NCBI GenBank assembly: GCA_007922225.1
Contig: ML679946.1
Coordinates: forward strand, 98,588,979-98,652,978
Direction of reading: 5' to 3'
From: Emydura subglobosa
Lineage: Eukaryota; Chordata; Testudines; Chelidae
Length of the DNA: 64,000 nt
The notes beneath the pieces were generated by a model, which saw nothing but the letters and a program-made list of their open reading frames with translations, did not search any database and had not been told where the DNA came from. Below, piece by piece: positions 32,723-44,819 of this stretch. The translations under genes were made by a program, and so were the position numbers. Each line of letters starts with the position of its first letter. Within the stretch, counting starts at the first letter, position 1.

Positions 32723-34678
32723 TTTGTTTCAAGCCCCACCATACTTTTCTGAAGCTTACAAGAAGTGGAAGCTTGGTCAGATGACTAGGAAGGATTACAA
32801 AAATACTGCTCGAACGTGCAGGAATGAAATCAGGAAGGCCAAAGTGCAATTGGAGTTGCAGCTAGCAAGGGACGTGAAAGGGAAGAAGGGTTTCTACAGG
32901 TATGTTACCAACAACAGGAAGTTTATGGAAAGTGTGGGCCCCTCACAGAATGTGGGAGGCAACCTAGTGACAGAGGATGTAGAGAAAGCTGAGGTACTCA
33001 ATACCTTTTTTGCCTCTGTCTTAACAGACAAGGTCAGCTCCCAAATTACTGCACTGGGCACCACAGAATGGGGAGGAGGTAAACATCCCTCAGTGCTGAA
33101 GGAACAGGTTCAGGACTATTTAGAATGATTGGACAAACACAAGTCCATGGGGCCAGATGCAATGCATCCGAGGGGGCTGAGGGAGTTGGCTGATGTGATT
33201 TCAGAGCCATTGGCTATTATCTTTGAAAGCTCATGGCAATTGGGGGAGGTTTCTGATGATTGGAAAAAGGAAAATACAGTGCCCATCTTCAAGAAAGGGA
33301 AGAAAGAGGATCCAGGGAACTACAGACCAGTCAGCCTCACATCAATCCCTGGAGAAATCATGGAGCAGGTCCTGAAGGAATCCATTTTAAGGCACTTGGA
33401 AGAGAGGAAGGTGATCAGGAACAGTCAACATGGATTCACCAAAGACAAGTCATGCCTGACCAATCTGATTGCCTTCTATGAAGAGGTGACTGGCTCTGTG
33501 GATGTGGGGAAAGCGGTGGATGTGATATACCTTGAATTTAGCACAACTTTTGTTACAGTCTCCCACAGTATTGTTTATCAGCAAGTTAGAGAAGAATGGG
33601 TTGGATGAATGGACTATAAAATATAGAGGGAGCTGGCTAGATCATCAGGATCAACAGGTAGTGATCAATGGCTCGATGTCTAGCTGGCATCCGGTCACAA
33701 GCAGAGTGCCCCAGGGGTCAGTTCTGGGGCCAGTTTTGTTCAACATCTTCATTAATGATCTGGAGGATGGGATAGATTGCACCCTCAGCAAGTTTGCAGA
33801 TGACACTAAGCTAGGGGGAGTGGTAGATAAACTAGAAGGTATGGATAGGATACAAAATGACCTAGACAAATTGGAGGACTGGGCCAAAAGAAATCTGATG
33901 AGGTTCAGCAAGGACAAGTGCAGAGTCATGCACTTAGGACGGAATAATCCCATGCACAGCTACAGACTGGGGACCGATGGGCTAGGCAGCAGTTCTGCAG
34001 AAAAGGACCTGGGGGTAACAGTGGATAAGAAACTGGATGAGTCAGCAGTGTGCCCTGGTTGCCAAGAAGGCTAATACATATTGGGCTGCATTAGTAGGAG
34101 CATTGCCAGCAGATCGTGGGAAGTGATTATTCCCCTCTATTCAGCATTGGTGAGGCCACATTTGGAATATTGTGTCCAGTTTTGGGCCCCCCACTACAAA
34201 AAGTATGTGGACAAGTTGGAGAGAGTGCAGCGGAGGGCAACAAAAATGATTAGTGGGCTGGAGCACAAGACTTGTGAGGAGAGGCTGAGGGAACTAGGCT
34301 TGTTTAGTCTACAGAAGAGAAGAGTGAGTGGGGATTTGATAGCAGCCTTTAACCACCTGAAAGAGGGTTCCAGGGAGGATGGAGCTAGGCTGTTCTCAGT
34401 GGTGGCAGATGACAGAACAAGGAGCAACGATCTCAAATTGCAGTTGGGGAGGTCTAGGTTGGACATTAGGAAAAAGTTTTTCACTAGGAGGGTGGTGAAG
34501 CACTGGAATGGGTTACCTAGGGAGGTGGTGGAATCTCCATCTTTAGAGGTTTTTAAACTGCAGCTTGACAAAACCCTCGCTGGGATTATTTAGCTGAGGT
34601 TAGTCCTGCTTTGAGCAGGGGATTGGCCTAGATACCTGCTGAGGTCCCTTTCAACTCTATGAATCTATGATTCTATGA
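32723..34678 (+). mobile_element. CR1 LINE, 5'-truncated
   Basis: CR1 retrotransposons copy themselves through an endonuclease and reverse transcriptase encoded by ORF2. This copy keeps the reverse transcriptase and C-terminal part and the short 3' untranslated region, and ends in the family-typical repeats of ATTCTATGA (ATCTATGATTCTATGAATT). The endonuclease half is missing, as is usual for CR1. It is the best preserved CR1 in the window but carries a stop and several frameshifts. The 5' junction abuts half of a palindromic MITE, giving an approximate breakpoint at 32722. No target duplication was found, which is common for CR1. Confidence 0.9.
32724..34593 (+). pseudogene. CR1 ORF2 reverse transcriptase remnant
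   Basis: Four pieces cover the protein. 32724-33128 includes FSEAYKKWKLGQMTRKDY and ends at an in-frame TGA. 33129-33608 continues the same frame with FKKGKKEDPGNYRPVSLTS, SQHGFTKDKSCLTNL and motif A, read as YLEFSTTF. A frameshift near 33570 leads to 33532-34074 with VPQGSVLGP (motif B, 33706-33732) and FADD (motif C, 33793-33804). A short frame slip at about 34050-34080 restores the frame for 34081-34593, which has [25 protein letters not shown] and [14 protein letters not shown]. In motif A the Asp pair expected in the family is Glu and Val, so catalysis would fail even without the breaks. ATG-based starts inside the pieces are not biological. Confidence 0.9.
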
Positions 34679-35189
34679 ATTCAAAGACTTTGGCCAAAAT
34701 GAAAAATTCTGTGACTTTTACAATTGGTTTCTTAGAATCCTGAGTCAATATTTTGAGTTAAATTTAACTGGGGACTTCGTTCAGCTTCATATTTTTGACC
34801 TATCACAAATTTCTTTCTGTTTGTGAGGAGTGAAAGGGCAGAGGAGTGGGAGGGGGGGAGCTATTGTCAGCCTTATTTGAGCCATTCAAATAATGTAACT
34901 TCAGAGAGTCACTGACGTCAGCATTGCTCTGCTGTATGGTTGGGCACACAGGTATTTAGGCAGAACTTTAGCTAAAGTTTCCATCTAATTGTTCCAATTA
35001 CAGAGGAGGCTGCATTTGATCTCATTGAAATAGAAAGGAAATTCTTCCTTGTTAAACCTGCAGATATCCCAATATCAGGAGCTATTTCAAGACAGTTAGA
35101 TCTACATGTGCTGCTTTCCTTCTAAAGAGAGAGATGGTCATGAAATGTTGTTTGTCTCTGTAACTAATTGTACATTTGGGTGAAGGGGG
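34679..35189. other. No gene seen
   Basis: Includes a short G-run (34850-34860); otherwise unremarkable. Confidence 0.35.
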
Positions 35190-35385
35190 AGATTTGTCCA
35201 CAACAAAAATTGAAAATTGAAATTTGTTTTCTCTTGTCTTCCCCTGTGTTCAGGATTGGGGGCTTTGATGAAAGCCAGTTTTCCCTCACTCAAAAATGGA
35301 CATTTCATGAAGAATTTTTTTTAATGGAAAATGCCATTTTTTTCTTCGAAAAAACATTTGAAACATTTTTGACCAGTTCTATGTT
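35190..35385. mobile_element. AT-rich MITE-like repeat
   Basis: CAAAAATTGAAAATTGAAAT to AACATTTTTGACCAGTTCTA, with CT-rich centre (TTTCCCTCACTC). Ends in the gaccagctct-type terminus. Confidence 0.45.
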
Positions 35386-36309
35386 TGTTTGCCCTGTTGT
35401 CAGGGTCAGTTGATTGTATGGCTGAACTTGGCCAAGTGGAAGTAAAGGGGTGCAACAAGTTCATTCCAATTCAACTCTTCTCCCTCTTTAATGCACCAGT
35501 TTGGCCTTTGTTAAGCAAAAGCAGTTCTTCTGGGGGAGGGGACAGAGGCAGTGAAGGTCACTTTTCTTCCAACAAAGAATTATGCAAAGCTCCATGGGGT
35601 TAAAAGAAAGAATCGATTCATCGTCTTCTTAAAGCCAGCACACATTCAGGGATGCACAAAAGCCTGCAAATTCCAGAGCTTTTGCTTCATGAGCCTTCCA
35701 GTCATGCATTAAGCAACATGATTAACATCTGCCACTCTAGTTTGTTTTCTTTCTTATCCTCTTCCTTGGTGGAGTGATATATATGTTAAAATTACCAAAA
35801 CATATGAACATGTGCCTCTTTGTTTATATTAGAACAAAAGTAGGTCAAATAAAAGCACCTACAGTTGGAGTGGAAGATGATGAGGTTTTGGTGGTCCTTA
35901 CATTATAGAGGTACAGCTATATATTTTTATTAGGGCTTGAATTTAGGTTTCATTTTTACTGTGAAGACCCTAAATTGCGAGGGAGATGGAAACAAAACAA
36001 ACCTCAGGTCTAAGTCAAAAGATGCATCTCTCTCTATAGAGTGGAACTACAAATAAGTACCACTCCAAATGTGACCAGAGGTTCAAAAAGATCCAAGTTC
36101 TCTCATCAACTTAACTGCATAATTAATCTAATGGGAACTGCAGACCTGAACATCCCCAAACTTTGGTGAACTTTGAAATCCAGACCTAGATGAAATCTCA
36201 GGATTTTGCCATCTCTAAAGTGGAACCCTAAATCAGAACATTTTAAACATTAGATCCATTTAAAAACATACCCTTCACTTGAATCTCGGTTTTGTGGCTT
36301 GGCTGGTGT
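35386..36309. other. No gene seen
   Basis: Short ORFs only; no repeat recognised. Confidence 0.35.
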
Positions 36310-36535
36310 GCTGTGACTACTGCTTCCTGACCAATATTGTCTAACTGTTTCCTGGTGCTCTCTCAGCTGTCTTGAAGCATCTATCTGTTGTCTCTTATCT
36401 AACTCTTTTAGAGGGTAAGATCTTTAGGGCAGGGATCATCCTTTTGTTCTGTGTTTGTACAGCAGATAGCACAAAGAGGTCCTGGTCCAACACTGTGGCT
36501 CCTATGCACTGCTGTATTTAAAAAAATATAATAAT
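36310..36535 (+). repeat. MIR-type SINE 3' part
   Basis: GTAAGATCTTTAGGGCAGGG, TTCTGTGTTTGTACAGCAG, ATAGCACAAAGAGGTCCTGG and CTGTGGCTCCTATGC are in the order seen in forward MIR-related tails. Confidence 0.65.
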
Positions 36536-37223
36536 TTACAGAAAACCTAAGCAAGAGCTTCAGCATGCCAAGTATACATAGCATTTTGAAAGGCTTCCTC
36601 GCCATTTGATTCTTAACTATTCTTCTGTACTTGTAGTCAAGCCTGAATTGTTTGTACATGAATCAAAAGGATCTTATTCTTGTTACATCAGCCAGATTGT
36701 TTGTTCTCTGGGCACTGCTATCTTGAAACTGGGACGATATAAAAAACTACTGTGATATTTACAGGTCAGGAACATTGGCACAGACTTAAGAATACAGATA
36801 TACTCGAACACCAACTCGAACTCATCAATAACAGATGAGAGCTTTAAATACAGTTTGATAGACAATTAGTGAAAAAAGATCATGTGACAAATTTCACTGT
36901 ATAATTTCACCAATAAATAGTGTGTGACCTCCTCTAGAAGAAGCTGAATACAAATACAGTTATTTGACAAACACTGGTGAAATTCACTGAATAATGTGCT
37001 CGTCAAAACTTGTTTAACTAGCCATATTTAGTTTTGTCTTCATCCAAGGCATATATGAAGTGCAGTTATAGTAAACGGCTGATATCAGGTAGTAGTAGTA
37101 GAGTGGCAGCATGGTGTAGTGAAGACTGTTTCTTGCTATGTGAGTGTACAGTACTTGATCTGAACTGGGGATTTTTGCTCTTGCTGTATTATAAAAATAT
37201 AATAATTAGCATGAAAGATAACT
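36536..37223. other. No gene seen
   Basis: Short ORFs only; AT-rich, no repeat recognised. Confidence 0.35.
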
Positions 37224-37310
37224 GGTCAAATTCTGCTCTCACTTACACTAGTCTAAATCTGGAATGACTTCAGTGAATTTACTCCAGCTTTACACTAGTG
37301 TAATTTAGGG
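37224..37310. mobile_element. Palindromic MITE, TTACACTAGT family
   Basis: Left arm CTCACTTACACTAGTCTAAA and right arm TTTACACTAGTGTAATTTAG flank GACTTCAGTGAATTTACTCC. Family of 16795-16880. Confidence 0.5.
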
Positions 37311-37995
37311 CAATTTTTTTCTTCCTTAGCTCCTAATCTAGTTCCAGATCAGCATCCAATTCATAGCAAATCAGTTTTTGTTACTGTTGTTTCCCTATAC
37401 AGCTTCCACTTCAGTTTATTAATCATAGTTCCACAAGGCACAGTTTCTTGTCATGAGCTTGCATTCTCTATCAAAGCCTGTTATTGTTCTGCCACAACAA
37501 AGCTTTGGATGCTCTCTATAATTACACAAACTCAGCTTTAGTTACATACCGTCCTTTATTACCAGTATAATAAAAGGGAATTAACTACTTAGAATGATTA
37601 CCACAACAGTGTCATCTGCTTTCATTCTACAAGACATTTTGCTTTGCCTATGTATGTTTAGAAGGGGGCTGCACCTTAAAGGCACTGCTCTGTATTGTGG
37701 GTGGTGCCATATGCCCCACTGGGAAGCTCAGAGCGCCCTTCTGATATAGCTTGCTCCCCTTAGCGCATGGCTGGTCTGTGGGGTGGATCAGTGGGCATGT
37801 GAGGAATGGCTACTGCCTTGGTTCCTCCTTACCCCTGTGTGTTTGTGAGGCAACAATGACTTGCCTAGGATCATAGCCAGGCAGTTGTAAGCCCATCAAA
37901 AGCCCACCAGAAGTACTTGGGACTACAGCTCAGCAGTACTGTGGTGGTAAGGGTCAAGAATCGGGGCCTATCCTAAGACTATCCAGCACTATCCT
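37311..37995. other. No gene seen
   Basis: No ORF or repeat of note; 37670-37880 is slightly GC-richer without recognisable content. Confidence 0.3.
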
Positions 37996-38175
37996 AGGAC
38001 ACCTGGTTTCAAAAACTTGTTCCACCGGACTTCCGGTGTGACCTTATATTAATGACTTAATTCCCCATCTGTGAAATGGGGATAATAGCACTTCCCTACG
38101 TCACAGGGATGTTTTGTGGGTGAAATCATGAAAGATTGTGAAGTGTTCAGATACTGTGGTAATGGGGGTCAGATA
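37996..38175 (+). repeat. MIR-type SINE core
   Basis: GACACCTGGTTTCAAAAAC, TTCCGGTGTGACC, CCCCATCTGTGAAATGGGG, ATAATAGCACTTCCCTACG and AAGTGTTCAGATACTGTGG. Confidence 0.75.
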
Positions 38176-38654
38176 AGCATCTAATACAGATTCATAGTTT
38201 TCACTTTAATTCTTCATCACTTCAAATTACTCATGATTTTCAGGAGTCAAATCTCCATCCGGAGGGAAATCAGCACCAGTGTGTATGGTTCAGTAGTATG
38301 AAAACAAAACTAGAAGTAATGCTAGAAGTCAATTGAATGGGGCACACTCCAAGCAAGGGGCGGTAGATTACATATAATGATCATACACATATATTAGAAT
38401 ATCATATCAATAAAGACATTAATTTTTGACAAAGAAGACTAAGAAGAAAAAATTTCCACTGTCCAAAATGTGTCAAAGAGTGTTTAAGAAGCATCCCAGT
38501 ACATGTTAGCAATGAAGAAAAAAAGGAAAAGAAAAGCTGTAGAGGCAGGTCTATGCTAGAATATGCAGAAATACTTCTTCATAGAAGAAAGCACCCCAAA
38601 AGACCTCTGAAAATAATCTTTTATGCTGATATATTGAACAATAGCTGCATATAG
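38176..38654. other. No gene seen
   Basis: A-rich tract around 38430-38540; no gene or named repeat. Confidence 0.35.
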
Positions 38655-38740
38655 TACAATCACTAAGGGCTACTCATCTGGTATCAATTAGTTTATGCCA
38701 TGGAAGTATATGCTGATTTACACCAGCTGAGAATCTGACA
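38655..38740. mobile_element. Palindromic MITE, TCAGCTGGTGTAAA family
   Basis: CTACTCATCTGGTATCAATT at the left and GATTTACACCAGCTGAGAAT at the right are imperfect inverted repeats. Family of 31969-32030. Confidence 0.5.
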
Positions 38741-39009
38741 AAAATATTTCCGATGGGTTTTTTAAGAGTGGGGTTTTCAACTCTGATCTCATGAAAGTCA
38801 AGTGCAGTTTCATCATTGACTTCCCTAAGAGATGAGTTGGGCCGATGACGAGTTCCTATGAAAATTCCACCATAAATCATTGTAATACTCTATTGGTTGT
38901 GTCAGGTTTAAAAAACACTTCCTCAAAGGCACTCACAACAAATCCTTGCAAATAAGTCTCACAGTGGTACTTGCTTGCAATGTCCTTTGGTACTTTTTGC
39001 TTTCGAGAT

Positions 39010-39265
39010 AGTATTATAGTTTAGTAGCTCCTAGAATCCCAAGGTGAGATTAGGACCCCATTGTGCTTGGCACTGTACAAACACACAGTGAGACACCATC
39101 CCTGCCTAGAGCTCTTAAAGTCTAACGAGACAAGACAAGGTTGGAGGGGCAATAGAGGCATGGGAAAAGTGACCTGACTTGCCAGCAGTCAGAGACAGAT
39201 CTGGGAATAGATGCCAGGTTTCCTCACTTCAAGTACAGTGCCCTATCTACTGGACCATATTGCCA
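39010..39265 (-). repeat. MIR-type SINE, antisense, near full length
   Basis: GACCCCATTGTGCTTGGCAC, TGTACAAACACACAGTGAGA, ACTTGCCAGCAGTCAGAGAC, GGGAATAGATGCCAGGTTTC (reverse B box) and CCCTATCTACTGGACC. It spans tail to tRNA-like head in antisense. Confidence 0.8.
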
Positions 39266-39389
39266 AACATAGATCCATCATCATAGTACTGTGATTTAGG
39301 GAGCCGAGATTACATAGCTTCAATATCCAATGTATTATCACTCAACCCAATAATTCCTGATTCTTACCTCAGAGCTTTTGTGATAACTG

Positions 39390-39620
39390 GACTTCCCAAG
39401 GTCTCCCTTCTGACCATTTTTTTTTTCTGGGAGCAGTCCCTCACAGCACTAGCTCCAGCTTCTGGCAGGTATCACAGCTCTTCTCCATTTTTTCTGTTCC
39501 TCCTTTTATGAGGGTCAGCCCTTTAAGATGCAGATCTTTTCCCAGGGGCAGCAGGTGTGGCTAATCAGCCAGCTAGCCAGCTGCTGGCCTCTGACCCCAG
39601 AGGAATGGTACCCCTTATAC
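39390..39620 (-). mobile_element. LTR-like fragment, antisense
   Basis: On the minus strand the block runs from CCTCTGGGGTCAGAGGCCAG through a CATAAAAGG TATA-like site to GGAACAGAAAAAATGG. GC content is raised against the flanks. Ends undefined; class is a guess. Confidence 0.25.
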
Positions 39621-39799
39621 TTTCACACACTCTAATGCATATCAGTAAAGCAGGAAATAACCAAAATCCACAGAGTAAATTTACAGAAAGGAAAATGCAG
39701 GGTTTCTTTGAGTGTTTTGTTTTATTTCATGGTTAGTGTACTGTAGAAGTCTCAAGAGTAATTCCACAGTAATCTATGTAAAGGAAGGCTAGAAAGCAA

Positions 39800-40010
39800 G
39801 AATCATCCAATGGTTAGGCTGCTAGCTTAGGACTTGACAGTGTGTCTAAATCCTTGTTCAGTCCCACACTCCCTGTGTGACCTTGAGCAAGTGCCTTATC
39901 CTCTGTACCTCAGTTCCCCATCTATAAAATGGGGATAATAGCAATTCCCTACCTCACAGAGTGAAGTGTTCAGATGCTACAGTGTTGGGGACCATACAAG
40001 TACCTTAGAT
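39800..40010 (+). repeat. MIR-type SINE
   Basis: AATGGTTAGGCTGCTAGC (A-box region), GTGTGACCTTGAGCAAGTGC, CCTCAGTTCCCCATCTATAA, ATGGGGATAATAGCAATTCC. Head and core in forward orientation. Confidence 0.8.
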
Positions 40011-41967
40011 ACACAGTCAACACCCATATCATTTAACACTATATCTGCCAGGGGAGAATGCGGAATAAGCGTAGGTGTGTCTCAGATTTCATCAACCACG
40101 AGATCATGAGTAAAGTTAGGAAGATGCTGTTATGTTCCTTCCAAAGCAAAGTCTGACTGTTACCAGTTGCAGATGGGTGAATGCAGCTGCCCTCTCTCTC
40201 TGACCTAGTAAGGGTAAGTTGTTTTTGTTGAGTAAACAAGGAAGATTCAAAGAACAGCGGGATATGAAAGCGGAAGCTCCAGTGTTACTTACGATTTGAT
40301 AAAACATCTGTCTGTGTTAAATTAATTCTGTTTTCTGGTATGTATGGGGAGAGAGGGCTGCGGAAAGGGGAATGACAGAAGAAGAAAATAAGACAGGAAA
40401 TGAATAGAGGGAGGTTTGTGAAAGCTTCCTTTCAGTTTAGCCTAGCTCATTGAATTTTATGAATACAGCCTCCACAATTTTTCTTTCGTTTGGTTTTTGT
40501 GCATACAGCAGGGTTAGGAGTTTGGAATCTCCCTCCTGGCTAATCTGTTGTGCTGAAAGGATGTCTGAAACAAGGGGAGTTGGTAGGCTTTTTGGTTTGT
40601 CTGGTTTGTTTTTAAATTTCCCTTTCTCTACCTCTTTATTTACCACTGCATGTGTAGGCTCTTTTCCCTCTCCAACATCTCTTACCCATGAGTCCATCAC
40701 AGAAGTCAATAAGAATACTACTGTGCACGTGTGTAACTGTTTCGAAGATCAGGGCTTGACATTTTCCCCAGAGCTTGACATTTTCTCCTCTCGGCCCTAC
40801 AGTGATTTTTTTCCTTTGAAAGTTTCAACAAAAAAAAAGAATTCAGCAAGTTTTTAATATAAGGAGAGTGGAAGTTGGGGGGCGGGGTGGGAAGAGAAGA
40901 AATACACTTCTATAAAATACAGGCACTTATTTATAAAATAAAGAATTTATCCTTATTTTGAAAACCCTTAGCACCCAAATGTTTGAGGTCGAAAATTGAA
41001 ATTTGGCAGATAGATAGTCAACAGGGAGTAAAAGTGCTTTCAGTTACACAAGTGAAAGCTGATTTATAAGAGTTTGAAAACTGTGTCTCATCCATGCACA
41101 ATAGTTCTCATTTGGTTGAGGGAGGGAGATTGGTAAGAACACTTTTAATAATGATCTCCCACACTCAGTTATGCACTAATTGAGGTAGGGTAGGTTGGTG
41201 AGGGAAAGTGGCATTATGAAGGTACAGATTGAATGAGTCAGGCTGCACTCTTGACCAGGCTGCCGAAGCAGGACTCCCTGCTGGTGGTGAGTGGAAAAGC
41301 TTCTGAAGTTTTATATTTAATCTTTCCTGAAATGTCATCTCTGCCTCCCGATTTGTGTCCGTAGCTTTCATCATAAAGTTTTAGTCTCTATCCATTGGCC
41401 TCCTGGCTTTGTCTGCTGATTTAGGACAGGCATCCTTTCAGTGCATTCTCATAGTTGCACCAAACTCTGTGTATTTCCTGCCATCTAGAATATTTTCTCT
41501 CCCTCTTCTTGACTCTTCACCCATGATACTCCCCCATCTGGTACACCAGGACTTGACAGCTGAATGCTTGGTATCCCAGGATGGAGCAGACAGATGGAAA
41601 TGTAGGTGCAAATTAAGAAGATATTTATTTTGGCTAAAACCATGATTTCCATCTGAAAACTGCAATCTTGTTAAAACAACAAGACATATATGCATGAAGC
41701 AAACAGAAAGAATACATTAGTAAAGTAGAGATAGAAATGAAAGAAAAGTAGGAGAAACCAACAGCACGGAAATGTTGAAACCCACAGTTTATCTCACCTT
41801 AAGCCCTTACTGTTCTCAAGAGGGTATCTTGGCAGTCTCTGCTCTTCAGACACTGCTTAGCCTGGAAAAAGAGAGTGTTTTTTATAATAAAGTTCCCATC
41901 CCTGGTTTCCCACCATGAGTTTCCACAGACAGACCCACCACACTTGATTACATTATAAATTCTGCAT
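40011..41967. other. No supported gene; one longer ORF of unknown nature
   Basis: A 90-codon minus-strand ORF (40437-40709) contains LPTPLVSDILSAQQISQEG and is less repetitive than most chance ORFs here, but I recognise no family. No start context, splice pattern or neighbour supports a gene. An overlapping plus-strand ORF (40450-40857) is T-rich and of low quality. The rest of the stretch has no recognised repeat. Confidence 0.25.
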
Positions 41968-42245
41968 CATAGATTGTAAGGGACCATTAGATCATCTAGC
42001 CTGATCTCCTGTATACCACAGGCCATAGAATCTGTCCAGTCATCCCTGTATTGAGCCCAATAACTTGTGTCTGGCTAAACCACGTCTTCCAGAAAGGCAT
42101 CTGGTCTCTATCAGAAGACATCAAGCAATAGAAAATCCATTACTTCTCTTGGTAGTTTTTGCCAATGGTTAATTATCTTCACTGTTAAAAATGTGTGCCC
42201 TATTTATAAGTGGAATTTATTTGGCTTTAACATCCCTCCTTTTAT
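41968..42245 (-). mobile_element. CR1 3' end fragment, antisense
   Basis: AGGGACCATTAGATCATCTA, GCCTGATCTCCTGTATACCA and ATAGAATCTGTCCAGTCATC are the reverse complement of the 3' untranslated region of CR1/L3-type LINEs. Confidence 0.65.
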
Positions 42246-42394
42246 ACAAGGAGGTGTAACTAGAAGTGATGGGATGAAATTAAAAAAATGAAAATTTCAT
42301 CTGAGTATCAGGGACCACTTCCTGATATTTGCATCTATTCAGCTGCAGGGGGGCATCCCAAAGGAGTCGTGGAAGCCCCCCATGTATTACTTTT

Positions 42395-42480
42395 AAAACC
42401 AGTCTGGATGAAACACAGGAACATTTACTGTAGGAAATAATCCTGAAATGGTCAGGGGGAGAATGATGAAATGTCTTTCA
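42395..42480 (+). mobile_element. CR1 3' end fragment
   Basis: TTTTAAAACCAGTCTGGATG, GGAACATTTACTGTAGGAAA and AATAATCCTGAAATGG match the C-terminal to 3' untranslated part of CR1 in forward orientation, 150 bp from an antisense fragment. Confidence 0.45.
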
Positions 42481-43540
42481 CAACTGGGTCTCCATCATAT
42501 TATTCTGGCAGAGAGCAAGGAAATAATTTGGTTCAATATAATACTTTAAAATACTTTAAAAAATAAAGGTATCTACTGAATGTAATATAGCATTCCAAGC
42601 AGAACTATAAAAATATCAGTTTTTTCTGCTACCATATTCCCAAATCCTATTGGTTACCTGGTAGTTATTGGAGGTGAATTTGATACAACACACAGCCTTG
42701 TCACTTCAGATTATTCTCAGGAAGATAATCATTAACGAACAGAGCTGAAGTGCTCTGCCCTCTTGAATCACCTAGATGAGGCAGTTGCTGGAGCTTTGAT
42801 TCTTCTGTCACTCAGTTCCTTTAGCCAAGATGTAACACTCTTCATTGTCTCTTTGAGTGTTCTGATCACTCAGGTGGGTGATTGGAATTTGAACATAATT
42901 CTTAATTCAAGCATGAATGTCATTCCTGGGAATACATGAAGGCTACTGAGAAATTAGAAGAATCCCTCTGAAAAATGTGTTTGCTACACAGGAGAAAATG
43001 GTTCTGAGCGATATTCAGCAGCGCCGACAGCTGATTCAGAGCTAGTATTTTCTGGAGACTGATATCTCTCCTGATTTACAGCAAGGCAGATAGTGGTTTC
43101 ATAATCCACATGGATATTTATAGAATATGCAGGGGTCAATGGGCTCAAACCCTCTGTTCTGAGGTGACTGGGAGAGAAGATGGTGGGTCGAGCAGACTGA
43201 GTGTCTTGTTATCACAGAGAGGATTTTTTCAGATCATCAGCAGTGCTACCCATGCCAGGGAAAGTGAGCCTGACATGTCTTTAGAACAGAAATATATATT
43301 CTAAAAATAGGCTCATTTTGGCCTACAACTGAACTTTGTATTTATGAAGTGATTATGATTATATTTGTATTAATAAAAATGATAACTTGAATGTACACAG
43401 AACCTTTCAGCCTGAAGAACGGCAGCATGCCTCCCAAACCGTGCATGCATAAACGTGGGGTTTATATTCCTGTAAACCTACATTTGTACTAGTCTCCCTC
43501 TGTAGCGGATCCACAGAGGATGCAAGTCTCATAATCTGTG
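42481..43540. other. No gene seen
   Basis: Short ORFs only; no repeat recognised. Confidence 0.35.
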
Positions 43541-43800
43541 TCTATATTCATTAGAAAAGAGATGTGTTCTTAACTCGAGTTAATTAGTAAAGACAAGGCG
43601 GTTTGTAGTTTTAAAATGAGTTAGCAGGTCAAGGAAAGCTCCTCCATAGTCTTTACCTTGACCTGCTGTGGGAGAACTTAGGTTTTATCTCAACCAATTA
43701 ACTAGTATGACAACTACAAACTGCTGTGTCTTCACCAGCATTTTACCTCATGTTCGTTAATGCACGTTAAAAACACTGTGACACAGAGGCCTGTTGGTTC
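43541..43800. mobile_element. Long palindromic MITE
   Basis: The centre has a perfect 11-bp inverted repeat, GCAGGTCAAGG (43624-43634) and CCTTGACCTGC (43656-43666). Outward, GGCGGTTTGTAGTT pairs with AACTACAAACTGCTG, and CTCGAGTTAATTAGT pairs imperfectly with the right half. No coding potential. Confidence 0.6.
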
Positions 43801-44004
43801 AGTACTCTGTGCCAGTGACTCATATCAGGCCTGACACACTCACTACACCTAACACTTTGCTGTCATAGTATTTATCTATAAAGAGTGTCTTGTAAGGTAG
43901 CAAATGAAAGCCAATAACATGCTGGTCATTAATATAATTTTGAAATGTATGTATTAACGCTACATCGGATCACTTGATGATTACATGTTCTGTGCATTCC
44001 CTCT

Positions 44005-44080
44005 GAAGCACCTGGCATTGGCCACTGTTGGAAGACAGGATGCTGGGCAGGATGGACCATTGGTCTGACCCAGTATGGCC
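44005..44080 (+). mobile_element. CR1 3' terminal fragment
   Basis: TTGGCCACTGTTGGAAGACA, GGATGCTGGGCAGGATGGAC and GGTCTGACCCAGTATGGC are the last ~75 bp of a CR1 subfamily. The same segment ends the copy at 46600-47935. Confidence 0.75.
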
Positions 44081-44819
44081 GTTCTTATGTGTATGAATGT
44101 TGATAAATTGTATAATCAATTGCTTGACCACACGTTGGTTCCTTATGAAATATTGTCATGGGACCAAATAACAAGTGCCAGTCAAGTTTATCTGTATGGG
44201 ACAGGAAAAAGGTTCTATGTAATATCAGTCTCTAGGAAGCCATTCTGTGCAGCAATGTTACCTTGGGCAACTGTGCTCCCCCAGTTACACATTTCAGCTG
44301 CTATTATTTATATGATTTTACAAGTTATACCTTTCTTTATACGTCACTAAAATCCAACCCCTCAGTTTGTCTCAGTCCCTTACTGAGCCAAACAAAGTTC
44401 TGTTCCTTCCTTAGCTTTGTTTTGTGTACTAGCATTCCAGGTACTGGTCTGTGAAGGTACCTCTCTAGCTTATATTAAGACATAGAACAAATGTATCTTG
44501 ACGCTGACAGGTTTCCTATCTGCTGGTGCCAAATGCTTACTTCAGCAAATGCAAGGTATTATGGGATACTTAGCATAAGTAAACAGGATTATGGTATAGT
44601 CCAGTTTAGGCTATATCTCTGTTACAATATTTCTGTTTAATGTTATTGGTGCTTAATGCATACTAATATATATATGGTGCGAATAATATACATTAGTAAT
44701 ATGATATATAGTTATATGCTGGCCATCATATATTAGTCAGCATGAGGAAACATGGATACTTACTGATATTATACTTTAAAATGTGTAACCAAACACAGGG
44801 AGAAAGAGGAGGAGAAGGT
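44081..44819. other. No gene seen
   Basis: AT-rich with TATATA-like tracts near 44660-44720; the 91-aa ORF at 44075-44350 shows no domain. Confidence 0.3.

Noticed and set aside
33651..34571. Minus-strand ORFs of 100 and 125 aa
   Set aside because: They are shadows of the CR1 reverse transcriptase on the plus strand.
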